Shown here: positions 46,438-55,361 of the stretch, piece by piece
Position numbering within the stretch: the stretch's first letter is position 1
Layout: the number at the start of each line of letters is the position of its first letter
Assembly (NCBI RefSeq): GCF_014203595.1
Contig: NZ_JACHJK010000004.1
Span: 310,001-374,000, forward strand
Source of the DNA: Streptomyces echinatus
GTDB taxonomy: Bacteria; Actinomycetota; Actinomycetes; Streptomycetales; Streptomycetaceae
Direction: 5' to 3'
DNA: 64,000 nucleotides
Made by a program: the position numbers and the translations under genes
Notes under the pieces: generated by a model
Databases searched by the model: none
What the model saw: only the letters and a program-made list of their open reading frames with translations
What the model was told of the DNA's origin: nothing

Positions 46438-47262
46438 TCACTCCGGCCGTCCGAGCCTGTCGACCCCGGCCTGGTCCGTGTCCTCCGCCCGCCCGTTCAG
46501 CCGGTGCACCACCACCCACCGGCCGTCGTCCACCGCACCGGCGAACACGGACGCGTCCCCGGTCGCGCCGTTGTGCCAGCGCAGCCGCCCCGTCGACTGC
46601 CAGCTGGCCGACGGCTCGCCCAGCCGCCGTTCCACCAGCAGCCCCACGACGAGACCGGCGACGGCGCGCGGCGTCGCCCACAGGCCGCCCGCCGGAAGGA
46701 TCGCCCCGTCCATCGTCCACGGCCTGCGCCGTACGCCGGGCAGCAGGCCCGGTGCCGTCAGCCGCCGGCCGGGGGACGGGTGCGCGGTCACCTCGGTGAC
46801 GCCCAACGGCCGCAGGACATGGGTGTCCAGGAGTTCCTCGTAGGCGGCACCGCCCGCGGCGGCCAGGGCCGCGCCGAGGACGGCGTACCCGAGGTTGGAG
46901 TACTCCTCGGCGCCCGGCGGGCGTACGGCGACCGTGTCCAGGCCGCGCACCAGCCCCAGCAACTCCGCCTGGCCGAAACCCGCGTACGGATCCCGTCGCC
47001 CGAGGCGCGGTGGCAGCCGCGGGAGGCCCGAGGTGTGCCGCGCCAGGTTCAGCAGGGTGACGCCCGTGCCGGGCGGTGCCGGCAGCCACCGTTCGACGGG
47101 GTCGTCGAGCCCGACCGTGCCCGCCTCCGCCATCCGGGAGAGGACCGTGCCGGTCAGGGCCTTGGTGAGGGAACCGATCTGCACATGCCGGTCCACCGCG
47201 TGCCCGCCGGTCACCTCCGGCGGACCCGCGTCGGTCAGCACACACGTCGGGATGCGGCGCAT
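46438..47262 (-). CDS. Serine hydrolase, class C beta-lactamase / DD-peptidase family
   Basis: This 274-residue protein starts at ATG 47262 (MRRIPTCVLTDAG) after GAGGA. The three active-site motifs of the penicillin-binding superfamily are present: S-x-x-K in IGSLTKALTG (near residue 31), Y-x-N in EEYSNLGYAV and H-x-G in RWHNGATGDASVF. At 274 residues it is shorter than AmpC-type enzymes and has no signal peptide, so it is probably a cytoplasmic esterase or peptidase rather than a resistance enzyme. It is monocistronic and convergent with the RNA element. Confidence 0.88.
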   Translation of the reverse strand: MRRIPTCVLTDAGPPEVTGGHAVDRHVQIGSLTKALTGTVLSRMAEAGTVGLDDPVERWLPAPPGTGVTLLNLARHTSGLPRLPPRLGRRDPYAGFGQAELLGLVRGLDTVAVRPPGAEEYSNLGYAVLGAALAAAGGAAYEELLDTHVLRPLGVTEVTAHPSPGRRLTAPGLLPGVRRRPWTMDGAILPAGGLWATPRAVAGLVVGLLVERRLGEPSASWQSTGRLRWHNGATGDASVFAGAVDDGRWVVVHRLNGRAEDTDQAGVDRLGRPE

Positions 47263-47667
47263 CTCGGAGTCCTCTCGTCGGGGTCTGCATTCTGGGCCTC
47301 CGGCCATGCCCCGCCGTCGAGTTCAGGCCACGGGTTCCGAGGGCGCCGGAGACCCGTCCCGGTCCGGGGTTCGTCCGCACGTCAGGTCACGGGTTCGCGG
47401 GCCGCCGCCGGAGTTCCGTCCCGGCCGGGGTGCCGTCGCAGCCGTCGGCCCGTCCATTCCTCGGGCTGATGCGCCGGGGACCGGTTCCCGGCCGGGTTGC
47501 CGGGGACGCGGATCCGGTGGGCCCGTCGTCCTGACCTCACGACGTTCTGATCCGGCTTGATGCCCGACTCCACCCTTCCCGGAACCGGCCGGTGCCGGTC
47601 GGCGTCTCTCCGCGAGTCCGCAAGATCGACCTCATCGACCTCATCGACCTCATCGAAGGGCACGTTC
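47263..47667. other. Intergenic region with imperfect 61-bp duplication
   Basis: These 405 bp separate two divergent genes. Positions 47321-47380 and 47382-47441 are imperfect direct copies of about 61 bp, sharing CAGGYCACGGGTTC, CGCCGGAG, CGTCCCGG and CCGGGG. At 47625-47651 a 9-bp unit ATCGACCTC is repeated three times just before the phosphatase ribosome site (GAAGGG). No gene or clear promoter was found. Confidence 0.55.
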
Positions 47668-48291
47668 ATGACCGGTACGGCCGCCCGCTACCTCTATCTC
47701 GCCCGTCACGGCGAGGCATCGCCGGACGAGAGTGAACTGACGGACGCGGGCCGCCGCCAGGCCGCCCTGCTGGGGGAGCGGCTCCGTGGGGTCCCGCTGA
47801 CGGCGATCCACCACGGTCCTCTCCCCCGTGCCGAACAGACCGCACGGCTGGTCGCCGAACAGCTCGACGGAGTCCCTCGCCGTCGTTCCGAAGCGGCGGG
47901 CGACTACATCCCCTACCTTCCGGCACGCGAGGAACTGCCGCCGGAGGCGGCCGACACCTGGATCAGGTTCCTGGACCAGTTCCCGGCAGAAGAACGCGAG
48001 CAGGGCCCCGGGCTCGCGGCGGCGGCGCTCGCGCAATTCACCGGACCCGTCACCGGCGACGAACCGCGTCACGAACTCGTCGTCACCCACAACTTCCTCG
48101 TCGGCTGGCTCGTCCGAGCCGCCTTCGAGGCTCCGGAGTGGCGGTGGCTGGGCATCAACCACGCCAACGCGGCCCTGACGGTGATCCGCTACGCACCCGA
48201 CCGGCCCCCGGCGGTCCTCCTCTTCAACGACACCGGCCACCTCCCCACCGAGCTCCGCTGGACCGGCTTTCCGCAGGAGCTCCACGTCTGA
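47668..48291 (+). CDS. Histidine phosphatase family protein
   Basis: This 207-residue protein starts at ATG 47668 (MTGTAARYLYLARHGEAS) after GAAGGG. The RHG motif (R13-H14-G15) carries the phospho-accepting histidine, and HELVVTHNFLVGWLVRAA contains the second catalytic His. The fold is the phosphoglycerate-mutase-like phosphatase. Small members act on sugar phosphates, nucleotides or cofactor precursors; the substrate is not predictable. Length is normal. The start is preferred because upstream in-frame codons are the 9-bp repeats. Confidence 0.9.
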   Translation: MTGTAARYLYLARHGEASPDESELTDAGRRQAALLGERLRGVPLTAIHHGPLPRAEQTARLVAEQLDGVPRRRSEAAGDYIPYLPAREELPPEAADTWIRFLDQFPAEEREQGPGLAAAALAQFTGPVTGDEPRHELVVTHNFLVGWLVRAAFEAPEWRWLGINHANAALTVIRYAPDRPPAVLLFNDTGHLPTELRWTGFPQELHV

Positions 48292-48369
48292 CAGGCGCCG
48301 TGGGCGTCCGGTGAACCCTCGCTTCCCGGCCCGCGGCCCGCACGGCCGGGTTCGCCGTGTCCGCCCGCC

Positions 48370-48830
48370 TCACCCGGCCCGTAGCAGCTGGTCGAGCCTG
48401 GAGACGTCCACGGACTCCTTCGCGGACGGGGTCGCGGACGGGCTCGTCGTAGTCCGCGAGGGCGGGGGTCCGGTCGGTGCCCTTGCCCCGCTCGGTCTCC
48501 TCGCCCCTGGTCACGGAGCCGCCGGTGGAGGACCGGGCCGCGACCTCCTTCTGCAGGGCGGTGAGGTCGCAGGCGTCGGCCAGGCCCTCGAGGACGCGGT
48601 CCCTCGTGCTGCCGTGGATGTAGCGGTCCTCGAAGAGCCGGGCGGCCGTCTCGCCCCGTTCGCCGGCAGCTGCGCCTTCCAGTAGGCGGTGTCCCGCTTC
48701 ATCCACATCCGGTCGCCCCGCTTGATGATCTCGACCGTGCCGCCGTCCGCCTTCAGGACCAGTTCGCCCCCGCAGTTGCCGTCGCGGTCCAGGGCCAGGT
48801 CCATCGTGTCCCGGACCGTCCGGTCGGTGC
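48370..48830 (-). pseudogene. Decayed LppX/LprG-like lipoprotein gene
   Basis: Three consecutive pieces in different minus-strand frames read as one lipoprotein of the LppX_LprAFG type. Near 48800-48665 the frame gives TMDLALDRDGNCGGELVL and MWMKRDTAYWKAQLPANG. Near 48665-48420 another frame continues with GETAARLFEDRYIHGSTRD and LADACDLTALQKEVAARSS. The end, KESVDVSRLDQLLRAG and stop (48372-48370), is in a third frame. The region that should contain the middle strands (about DYDEP to KES) is too short, and no signal peptide or lipobox lies upstream. So there are at least two frame disruptions, one internal deletion and a missing 5' end. It lies upstream of the betaine operon. Confidence 0.72.
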
Positions 48831-48980
48831 CGGGACGGTGGTCCGTGAGCTTTCAGATGCACGGAGCCACGTACTTTTGACCGATTTCGACCACATTTTC
48901 AGTGACGCCGCGCACTTTCGGCCATGGATTGCGCATGCGACGGGCGGGCCGGGGGCAGGCGTCCGCGGTCCCCGAGCGTG

Positions 48981-48997
48981 ACCTGTGTGTGACACAG
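48981..48997. promoter_or_regulatory. 17-bp inverted repeat upstream of the betaine operon
   Basis: CCTGTGT-GTG-ACACAGG has perfect 7-bp arms and lies 35 bp before the first start codon of the operon. It is a plausible operator for a regulator sensing choline or betaine. None is encoded adjacent. Confidence 0.5.
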
Positions 48998-49031
48998 GGG
49001 CACGGAACAGGAACGGAAGGCAACACCGATC

Positions 49032-50552
49032 ATGCCGGACAGAACGGAACGACACCCCCAGGCGACCATTCACGCCGGCGGCGAGTGGCTGGAATCAATC
49101 TCCGCCGCGACCCGCGACATCCTCGACCCCGCGGACGGGCGCCCGTTCGCCGTGGTCGCGGAGGGCGACGAGAAGGACGCCGAGCGTGCCGTGGCCGCCG
49201 CCCGGCATGCCTTCGACCACGGCCCCTGGCCCCGCACCCCCGTAGCCGAACGCGCCGCCCTGCTGCGCCGCGTCGCCGACCTCCTGGTGCGCGACCGCGA
49301 GGAACTCGGCCTGCTGGAGAGCCGGGACGCGGGCAAGACCGCCGAGGAGGGCCGCGTCGACATCGACTGCGTCGCCGACGCCTTCCGCTACTTCGCCGAC
49401 CTGGTCGCCGCCGAGGCCCCCGGCCGGGTCGTCGACGCGGGCTCACCGGACATCCACAGCGTGGTCGTCCACGAGCCGGTCGGCGTCTGCGCGCTGATCA
49501 CCCCCTGGAACTACCCGCTCCTCCAGGCCAGCTGGAAGATCGCCCCCGCGCTCGCCGCCGGCGACACCTTCGTGATCAAGCCCAGCGAGATCACACCGCT
49601 GACCACCGTCGCGCTGATCGAGCTGCTGACGGAGGCCGGCCTGCCCGCCGGCGTGGCCAACATCGTCACCGGACCCGGCCACACCGTCGGCGCCCGGCTC
49701 GCCGAGCACCCCGACGTCGACCTGGTCTCCTTCACCGGCGGCCTGATCAGCGGCACCAAGGTCGCCCAGGCCGCCGCGCCCACCGTCAAGAAGGTCGCCC
49801 TCGAACTCGGCGGCAAGAACCCCAACGTCGTCTTCGCCGACGCCTGCGCGACCGAGGAGGGCTTCGACACCGCCGTGGACCAGGCCCTCAACGCGGCCTT
49901 CATCCACAGCGGCCAGGTCTGCTCGGCCGGCGCCCGGCTCATCGTCGAGGAGTCGGTCCGCGAGCGCTTCGTCGCCGAACTCGCCCGCCGCGCCCAGAGG
50001 ATCAGGCTCGGCCGGGGTACGGCGGACGGCGTCGAGTGCGGCCCGCTCGTCTCCGAGCAGCAGCGCGCCAAGGTCGAGGCGTACGTCGCCTCCGCCCTCG
50101 CCGAGGGCGCGGTGCTGCGCTGCGGCGGCAAGCGTCCGGAACCCGCGCCGGAACGCCCCGAGTCGGGCTGGTTCTACGAGCCGACCGTCCTGGACGCCTG
50201 TCACCGCGAGATGAAGGTCGTCCGCGAGGAGGTCTTCGGCCCCGTCCTCACCGTCGAGACCTTCCGCACCGAGGAGGAGGCCGTCCTCCTCGCCAACGAC
50301 ACCGAGTACGGCCTCGCCGGCGCCGTCTGGAGCGCGGACACCGCCAGGGCCCGCAGGGTGGCCGCGCGGCTGCGCCACGGCACCGTCTGGATCAACGACT
50401 TCCACCCCTACCTGCCGCAGGCGGAGTGGGGCGGCTTCGGCAAGAGCGGCACCGGCCGCGAACTGGGCCCGGCCGGTCTCGCCGAGTACCGCGAGACCAA
50501 GCACGTCTACGAGAACCTCGCGCCGAAGCCGGTGCGCTGGTTCGCCGGCTGA
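49032..50552 (+). CDS. Betaine-aldehyde dehydrogenase-like enzyme
   Basis: This 506-residue NAD(P)-dependent aldehyde dehydrogenase starts at ATG 49032. The catalytic residues are intact: N160 (ITPWNYPLLQ), E258 (KKVALELGGKNP) and the nucleophile C297 (HSGQVCSAGAR). SFTGGLISGTKVAQ is the cofactor clamp. Family resemblance to GbsA/BetB plus its position before a choline-dehydrogenase-like gene and a glycine-betaine transporter indicates that it oxidises betaine aldehyde to glycine betaine, an osmoprotectant. A related aminoaldehyde cannot be excluded. First gene of a five-gene operon, 43 bp before the GMC gene. Confidence 0.88.
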   Translation: MPDRTERHPQATIHAGGEWLESISAATRDILDPADGRPFAVVAEGDEKDAERAVAAARHAFDHGPWPRTPVAERAALLRRVADLLVRDREELGLLESRDAGKTAEEGRVDIDCVADAFRYFADLVAAEAPGRVVDAGSPDIHSVVVHEPVGVCALITPWNYPLLQASWKIAPALAAGDTFVIKPSEITPLTTVALIELLTEAGLPAGVANIVTGPGHTVGARLAEHPDVDLVSFTGGLISGTKVAQAAAPTVKKVALELGGKNPNVVFADACATEEGFDTAVDQALNAAFIHSGQVCSAGARLIVEESVRERFVAELARRAQRIRLGRGTADGVECGPLVSEQQRAKVEAYVASALAEGAVLRCGGKRPEPAPERPESGWFYEPTVLDACHREMKVVREEVFGPVLTVETFRTEEEAVLLANDTEYGLAGAVWSADTARARRVAARLRHGTVWINDFHPYLPQAEWGGFGKSGTGRELGPAGLAEYRETKHVYENLAPKPVRWFAG

Positions 50553-50595
50553 GCCCACCCGTCCCGCCCGGAACACTCCCTGGAGCAGTACTCCC

Positions 50596-52128
50596 ATGTC
50601 CCACACCCCCCACGTCTACGACTACGTCGTCATCGGCGGCGGCACCGCGGGCTCCGTCATCGCCTCCCGCCTCACCGAGAACCCCGACGTCACCGTCGCC
50701 GTCATCGAGGGCGGCCCGAGCGACGTCGGCCGCGACGACGTCCTCACGCTGCGCCGCTGGATGGGCCTGCTCGGCGGCGACCTCGACTACGACTACCCCA
50801 CCACCGAACAGCCCCGCGGCAACTCCCACATCCGGCACAGCCGGGCCCGCGTCCTCGGCGGCTGCTCCTCGCACAACACCCTCATCTCCTTCAAGCCCCT
50901 GCCCTCCGACTGGGACGAGTGGGAGGCCGCCGGCGCCAAGGGCTGGGGCGCCGTCCCCATGGAGGCCTACTTCGCCCGCCTGAAGAACAACATCGTCTCC
51001 GTCGACGAGAAGGACCGGAACGCCATCGCCCGCGACTTCGTCGACGCCGCCCGGTCGGCGCTCGGAGTACCCCGGGTCGAGGGCTTCAACCGCAAGCCGT
51101 TCACCGAGGGCGTCGGCTTCTTCGACCTCGCCTACCACCCGGAGAACAACAAGCGCTCCTCCGCCTCCGTGGCCTACCTGCACCCGGTGCTGGACGAGCG
51201 CCCCAACCTCCACCTCTTCCTGGAGACCTGGGCGCACCGGCTGGAGCTGGACGGCACCCGCGCCGAGGGCGTCCACGTGCGCACCAAGGACGGCGAGGAA
51301 CTGCTGGTACGGGCCCGCAACGAGGTCCTGCTGTGCGCCGGCGCCGTCGACTCCCCGCGCCTGCTGATGCACTCGGGCATCGGCCCCCGCGAGGACCTCG
51401 AAGCGCTCGGCATCCCGGTCGTCCACGACCTGCCGGGCGTCGGCGAGAACCTGCTCGACCACCCCGAGTCGGTCATCGTCTGGGAGACGAACGGCCCGAT
51501 CCCGGAGAACTCCGCGATGGACTCCGACGCGGGCCTCTTCGTGCGCCGCGACCCCGGCCACGCGGGCCCGGACCTGATGTTCCACTTCTACCAGATCCCG
51601 TTCACGGACAACCCGGAGCGCCTCGGCTACGAACGCCCGCGGTACGGCGTCTCGATGACCCCGAACATCCCCAAGCCGAAGTCCCGCGGCCGCCTCTACC
51701 TGACCAGCGCGGACCCGTCCGTGAAGCCCGCCCTCGACTTCCGGTACTTCACCGACGAGGACGACTACGACGCCCGGACCCTGGTCGACGGCATCCGCAT
51801 CGCCCGTGAGATCGCCAAGGCCGAACCGCTGGCCGGCTGGCTCAAGCGCGAGGTCTGCCCCGGCCCTGAGGTCCTCGGCGACGCCGAGCTGAGCGAGTAC
51901 GCCCGCAAGGTCGCGCACACCGTCTACCACCCGGCCGGCACCTGCAAGATGGGCGCCGCCGACGACGAACTGGCCGTCGTAGACCCGGAGCTCAGGATCC
52001 GCGGCCTCGACGGCATTCGCATCGCCGACGCGTCCGTCTTCCCGACCATGACCGCCGTCAACCCGATGATCGGGGTGCTCATGGTCGGGGAGAAGGCCGT
52101 CGACCTGATCGGAGGTGGTCTTCGATGA
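50596..52128 (+). CDS. GMC oxidoreductase, choline dehydrogenase-like
   Basis: This 510-residue flavoprotein starts at ATG 50596. The FAD-binding dinucleotide fold is [19 protein letters not shown] (GGGTAG 14-19). The GMC signatures follow: [18 protein letters not shown] and [23 protein letters not shown]. The C-terminal substrate domain has [13 protein letters not shown], with the proton-abstracting His, and [18 protein letters not shown]. In this operon it most likely oxidises choline to betaine aldehyde. It is shorter than typical BetA (about 550) and closer to actinobacterial members. The last 4 bp overlap the transporter ATPase start. Confidence 0.88.
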   Translation: MSHTPHVYDYVVIGGGTAGSVIASRLTENPDVTVAVIEGGPSDVGRDDVLTLRRWMGLLGGDLDYDYPTTEQPRGNSHIRHSRARVLGGCSSHNTLISFKPLPSDWDEWEAAGAKGWGAVPMEAYFARLKNNIVSVDEKDRNAIARDFVDAARSALGVPRVEGFNRKPFTEGVGFFDLAYHPENNKRSSASVAYLHPVLDERPNLHLFLETWAHRLELDGTRAEGVHVRTKDGEELLVRARNEVLLCAGAVDSPRLLMHSGIGPREDLEALGIPVVHDLPGVGENLLDHPESVIVWETNGPIPENSAMDSDAGLFVRRDPGHAGPDLMFHFYQIPFTDNPERLGYERPRYGVSMTPNIPKPKSRGRLYLTSADPSVKPALDFRYFTDEDDYDARTLVDGIRIAREIAKAEPLAGWLKREVCPGPEVLGDAELSEYARKVAHTVYHPAGTCKMGAADDELAVVDPELRIRGLDGIRIADASVFPTMTAVNPMIGVLMVGEKAVDLIGGGLR

Positions 52129-53414
52129 CTCTCACCGTCCCCACCCGCAAGCCCCCCACCACGACCGAGTCCGTCTTCTCGGTGTCCGGCCTGTGGAAGG
52201 TGTTCGGGCCCAAGCCCGAGCGCGTCCCCGCCGACCCCGAGCTCAGCGCTCTCGACGCGGCCGACCTGCGCGCCCGCACCGGCTGCACGGCCGCCGTACG
52301 GGACGTCTCCTTCGACGTCCGCAAGGGTGAGGTCTTCGTCGTCATGGGCCTGTCGGGCTCCGGCAAGTCCACCCTGGTCCGCTGTCTGACCCGGCTGATC
52401 GAGCCGACCGCCGGCACCATCTCCATCGACGGCGAGGACGTCCGCGCGATGGACAAGTCCCGGCTGCGCGAACTGCGGCGCCACCGGGCAGCGATGGTCT
52501 TCCAGCACTTCGGCCTGCTCCCGCACCGCACGGTCCTCGACAACGTCGCCTACGGCCTGGAGATCCAGGGCGTCGGCAAGTCCGAACGCCGGGAGCGCGC
52601 CGCCGAGTTCGTCGCCAAGGTCGGACTGGAGGGCATGGAGAAGCGCCGCCCCGGCCAGCTCTCCGGCGGCCAGCGCCAGCGCGTCGGCCTGGCCCGGGCC
52701 CTGGCCGTCGACCCCGAGGTCCTCCTCTTCGACGAGCCGTTCAGCGCCCTGGACCCCCTCATCCGCCGCGACATGCAGGACGAGGTGACCCGCCTGCACC
52801 GCGAAGAGGGCCGCACCATGGTCTTCATCACCCACGACCTGAGCGAGGCCCTGAAGCTCGGCGACCGCATCGCCCTGATGCGCGACGGCCGGGTGGTCCA
52901 GCTGGGCACCCCCGAGGAGATCGTCGGCTCCCCGGCCGACGACTACGTCCGCGAGTTCGTCCGCGACGTTCCGCGCGAGCAGGTGATGACCTGCCGTACG
53001 GCCATGCGCCCGCTGTCGTCGGACGACACGGAGACCGGCCCCGCGGTCCGCCCGGAGGCCACGGTCGCCGAGGCCATCGAGGCGGTGGCCCGGGCCGGGG
53101 AACCGGCCCGCGTGATGGACCGGGGCCGCTGCCTCGGTGTGGTCGACCACGAGCACCTGCTCGGCGTCGTCGCCGGCGTGGACGCGGACACGGCCCCCGC
53201 GGAAGCGGCCGCGGGCACGGACGTCCACGACGTGACCCCGACGGCCGACGTGACCTCGACGGCCAGCCGTGCCACCGAGGCGGCACCCGCCCCGGGGAAG
53301 ACGGCGCCCGCTCCGGAGACGGGGAAGGCGGCGCGCGGCAAGCGCCGGCAGGCGGTCCCGCCGGCCCCGCGCACCAGCCCGGAGGGCCCCCGCACCAGCC
53401 CGGAGGCCGTCTGA
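52125..53414 (+). CDS. Glycine betaine/proline ABC transporter ATP-binding protein (ProV/OpuAA-like)
   Basis: This 429-residue protein starts at ATG 52125 after GGAGGTGG, overlapping the GMC stop by 4 bp. The N-terminal extension [18 protein letters not shown] is followed by Walker A GLSGSGKS (75-82), the signature [16 protein letters not shown], Walker [20 protein letters not shown] and the switch His in [18 protein letters not shown]. The 100-residue C-terminal part includes a partial CBS-like module ([33 protein letters not shown]), which in OpuA senses ionic strength. A disordered Ala/Pro tail ends the protein. It energises the permease encoded next. Confidence 0.94.
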   Translation: MTLTVPTRKPPTTTESVFSVSGLWKVFGPKPERVPADPELSALDAADLRARTGCTAAVRDVSFDVRKGEVFVVMGLSGSGKSTLVRCLTRLIEPTAGTISIDGEDVRAMDKSRLRELRRHRAAMVFQHFGLLPHRTVLDNVAYGLEIQGVGKSERRERAAEFVAKVGLEGMEKRRPGQLSGGQRQRVGLARALAVDPEVLLFDEPFSALDPLIRRDMQDEVTRLHREEGRTMVFITHDLSEALKLGDRIALMRDGRVVQLGTPEEIVGSPADDYVREFVRDVPREQVMTCRTAMRPLSSDDTETGPAVRPEATVAEAIEAVARAGEPARVMDRGRCLGVVDHEHLLGVVAGVDADTAPAEAAAGTDVHDVTPTADVTSTASRATEAAPAPGKTAPAPETGKAARGKRRQAVPPAPRTSPEGPRTSPEAV

Positions 53415-55360
53415 TGGCAACGCTCAGTCTCCCGGCCTCCGGTACCGCCAAACCCCGCGTCCTGAGAAGCCGCGCCGCGGGCAAGCTGCTCCTCCTCGCC
53501 CTGGTCGCCGCCGTACTGGCACCCTGGGCCGCCACCCACTGGCCCGGCGCCGCCTGGCCCCACGCCCTGACCGTGAGCCTCGACAAACCCCTCACCACGG
53601 CCAGCGACTGGGTCATCGACAACCGGGACAGCCACCCCCTGTTCCTGTACTTCTTCGGTCACGTCAGCAACGCCGTCGTCCTGGCCGTCCGCGCCGTCTA
53701 TCTCACCCTCCTCGCCGCGGGCTGGGCGGGCGTCACGGCGTTCGGCGCGCTGCTCGCCTGGCGGGTCGCCGGTGTCCGGCTGGCCGCCGGCACGGCCGTC
53801 GCCTTCCTCGCCTGCGGCGCCCTCGGTATGTGGGTCCCGACCATGCAGACCCTCGCGCTCATGGTCGTGGCGGTTCTCGCCTCCGTGATCGTCGGCGCAC
53901 TGCTCGGCCTCGCCGCCGGGCTCTCCGACCGGCTCGACCGCGCCCTGCGTCCGGTCCTGGACACCATGCAGGTGCTCCCGGCCTTCGCCTACCTCCTCCC
54001 CGTCGTCCTGGTCTTCGGCATCGGCGTCCCGGCGGCCGTCCTCGCCACCGTCGTCTACGCCGCCCCGCCGATGGCCCGCCTCACCGCGCTCGGCCTGCGC
54101 GGCGCCGACCCCGAAGTCCTGGAGGCCGTGGAGTCGCTCGGCGCCACCCGCCGCCAGCGGCTGCTGACCGCCCGTATCCCCCTGGCCCGCAAGGAACTCC
54201 TCCTCGGCCTCAACCAGACGATCATGATGGCGCTGTCCATGGCCGTCATCGCCGCCGTCATCGGCGCAGGCGGCCTCGGCGACCGCGTCTACCAGGCCCT
54301 CGCCTCGGTCGACGTCGGCGCGGCCCTCTCCGCCGGCATCCCGCTCGTGCTGCTCGCGGTGGTCCTGGACCGCGTCACCGCCGCGGCCGGGAACGGCACC
54401 CCGGCCGACGGCCGCCCCCGCACGATCGGCTGGCCCTACGCCCTGGCCGCCACCGTGGCCGTGGCCCTCGCCACCCGCCTCCTCGGCGCGCTCGACTGGC
54501 CCGACGGCTGGACCGTGGGCATCGCCGAACCGGTCAACCGCGCCGTCGACTGGATGACCGGCCACCTCTACTCCGGCGTCCCGGTCATCGGCGGCACGGC
54601 CGACTGGGCGGGCCACTTCACCACCTGGGTCCTGGACCCCGTACGCGACGGCCTGCAGTGGCTGCCCTGGTGGTCGGTGCTGCTGATCGTGGCCGCCCTG
54701 GCCTGGCTGATCGGCACCTGGCGGACCGCGCTGACCGCCGTCCTCGCCATGGCCGCCATCGGCGTGCTCGGCGTGTGGGAGCCGTCGCTCGACACCCTCT
54801 CCCAGGTGCTGGCCGCCGTCGCCGTCACCCTCGTCCTCGGCTTCGCGACCGGTGTCGCGGCGGCCCGCAGCGAACGCGTCGAACGCGCGCTGCGCCCCGT
54901 CCTGGACGTCTTCCAGACCATGCCGCAGTTCGTGTACCTGATCCCGGTCGTCGCCCTCTTCGGCGTCGGCCGTGCCCCCGCCGTCGCCGCGGCCGTCGTC
55001 TACGCCCTGCCGGCCGTCGTCCGGATCACCGCGCAGGGACTGCGCCAGGTCGACCCGGCGGCGCTGGAGTCCGCCCGCTCGCTCGGCGCGACCGGACGGC
55101 AGCAGCTGTGGCAGGTACAGCTCCCGCTCGCCCGGCGCGCGCTGCTGCTCGCCGTCAACCAGGGCGTGGTCCTGGTCCTCGCCGTCGTCATCATCGGCGG
55201 CCTGGTGGGCGGCGGCGCCCTCGGCTACGACGTCGCCTTCGGCCTGGCCCAGGGCGACCTGGCCACCGGCCTGGTGGCCGGCGCGGCCATCGTCTGCCTG
55301 GGCCTGATGCTGGACCGGGTGACCCAGCCCACCGAACGGCGCCCGAAGAAGGGAGCGTGA
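53414..55360 (+). CDS. Double-domain betaine ABC permease
   Basis: This 648-residue protein starts at ATG 53414 sharing one base with the previous stop. It contains two complete permease domains in one chain. The first (about 130-325) has the EAA loop LEAVESLGATRRQRLLTARIPLARK. The second (about 455-640) has LESARSLGATGRQQLWQVQLPLARR. Each has the preceding helices with MQVLPAFAYLLPVVLVFGIG or FQTMPQFVYLIPVVALFGVG. OpuAB/ProW proteins normally carry a single domain and dimerise, so here a pseudo-dimer is built into one polypeptide, probably after internal duplication. About 14 helices are predicted by eye. Confidence 0.92.
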   Translation: MATLSLPASGTAKPRVLRSRAAGKLLLLALVAAVLAPWAATHWPGAAWPHALTVSLDKPLTTASDWVIDNRDSHPLFLYFFGHVSNAVVLAVRAVYLTLLAAGWAGVTAFGALLAWRVAGVRLAAGTAVAFLACGALGMWVPTMQTLALMVVAVLASVIVGALLGLAAGLSDRLDRALRPVLDTMQVLPAFAYLLPVVLVFGIGVPAAVLATVVYAAPPMARLTALGLRGADPEVLEAVESLGATRRQRLLTARIPLARKELLLGLNQTIMMALSMAVIAAVIGAGGLGDRVYQALASVDVGAALSAGIPLVLLAVVLDRVTAAAGNGTPADGRPRTIGWPYALAATVAVALATRLLGALDWPDGWTVGIAEPVNRAVDWMTGHLYSGVPVIGGTADWAGHFTTWVLDPVRDGLQWLPWWSVLLIVAALAWLIGTWRTALTAVLAMAAIGVLGVWEPSLDTLSQVLAAVAVTLVLGFATGVAAARSERVERALRPVLDVFQTMPQFVYLIPVVALFGVGRAPAVAAAVVYALPAVVRITAQGLRQVDPAALESARSLGATGRQQLWQVQLPLARRALLLAVNQGVVLVLAVVIIGGLVGGGALGYDVAFGLAQGDLATGLVAGAAIVCLGLMLDRVTQPTERRPKKGA

Positions 55361-55361
55361 C

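Noticed and set aside
46438..47262. Antibiotic-resistance beta-lactamase
   Set aside because: The active-site motifs fit the wider serine hydrolase family, but the protein lacks a signal peptide and is short, so resistance is not supported.
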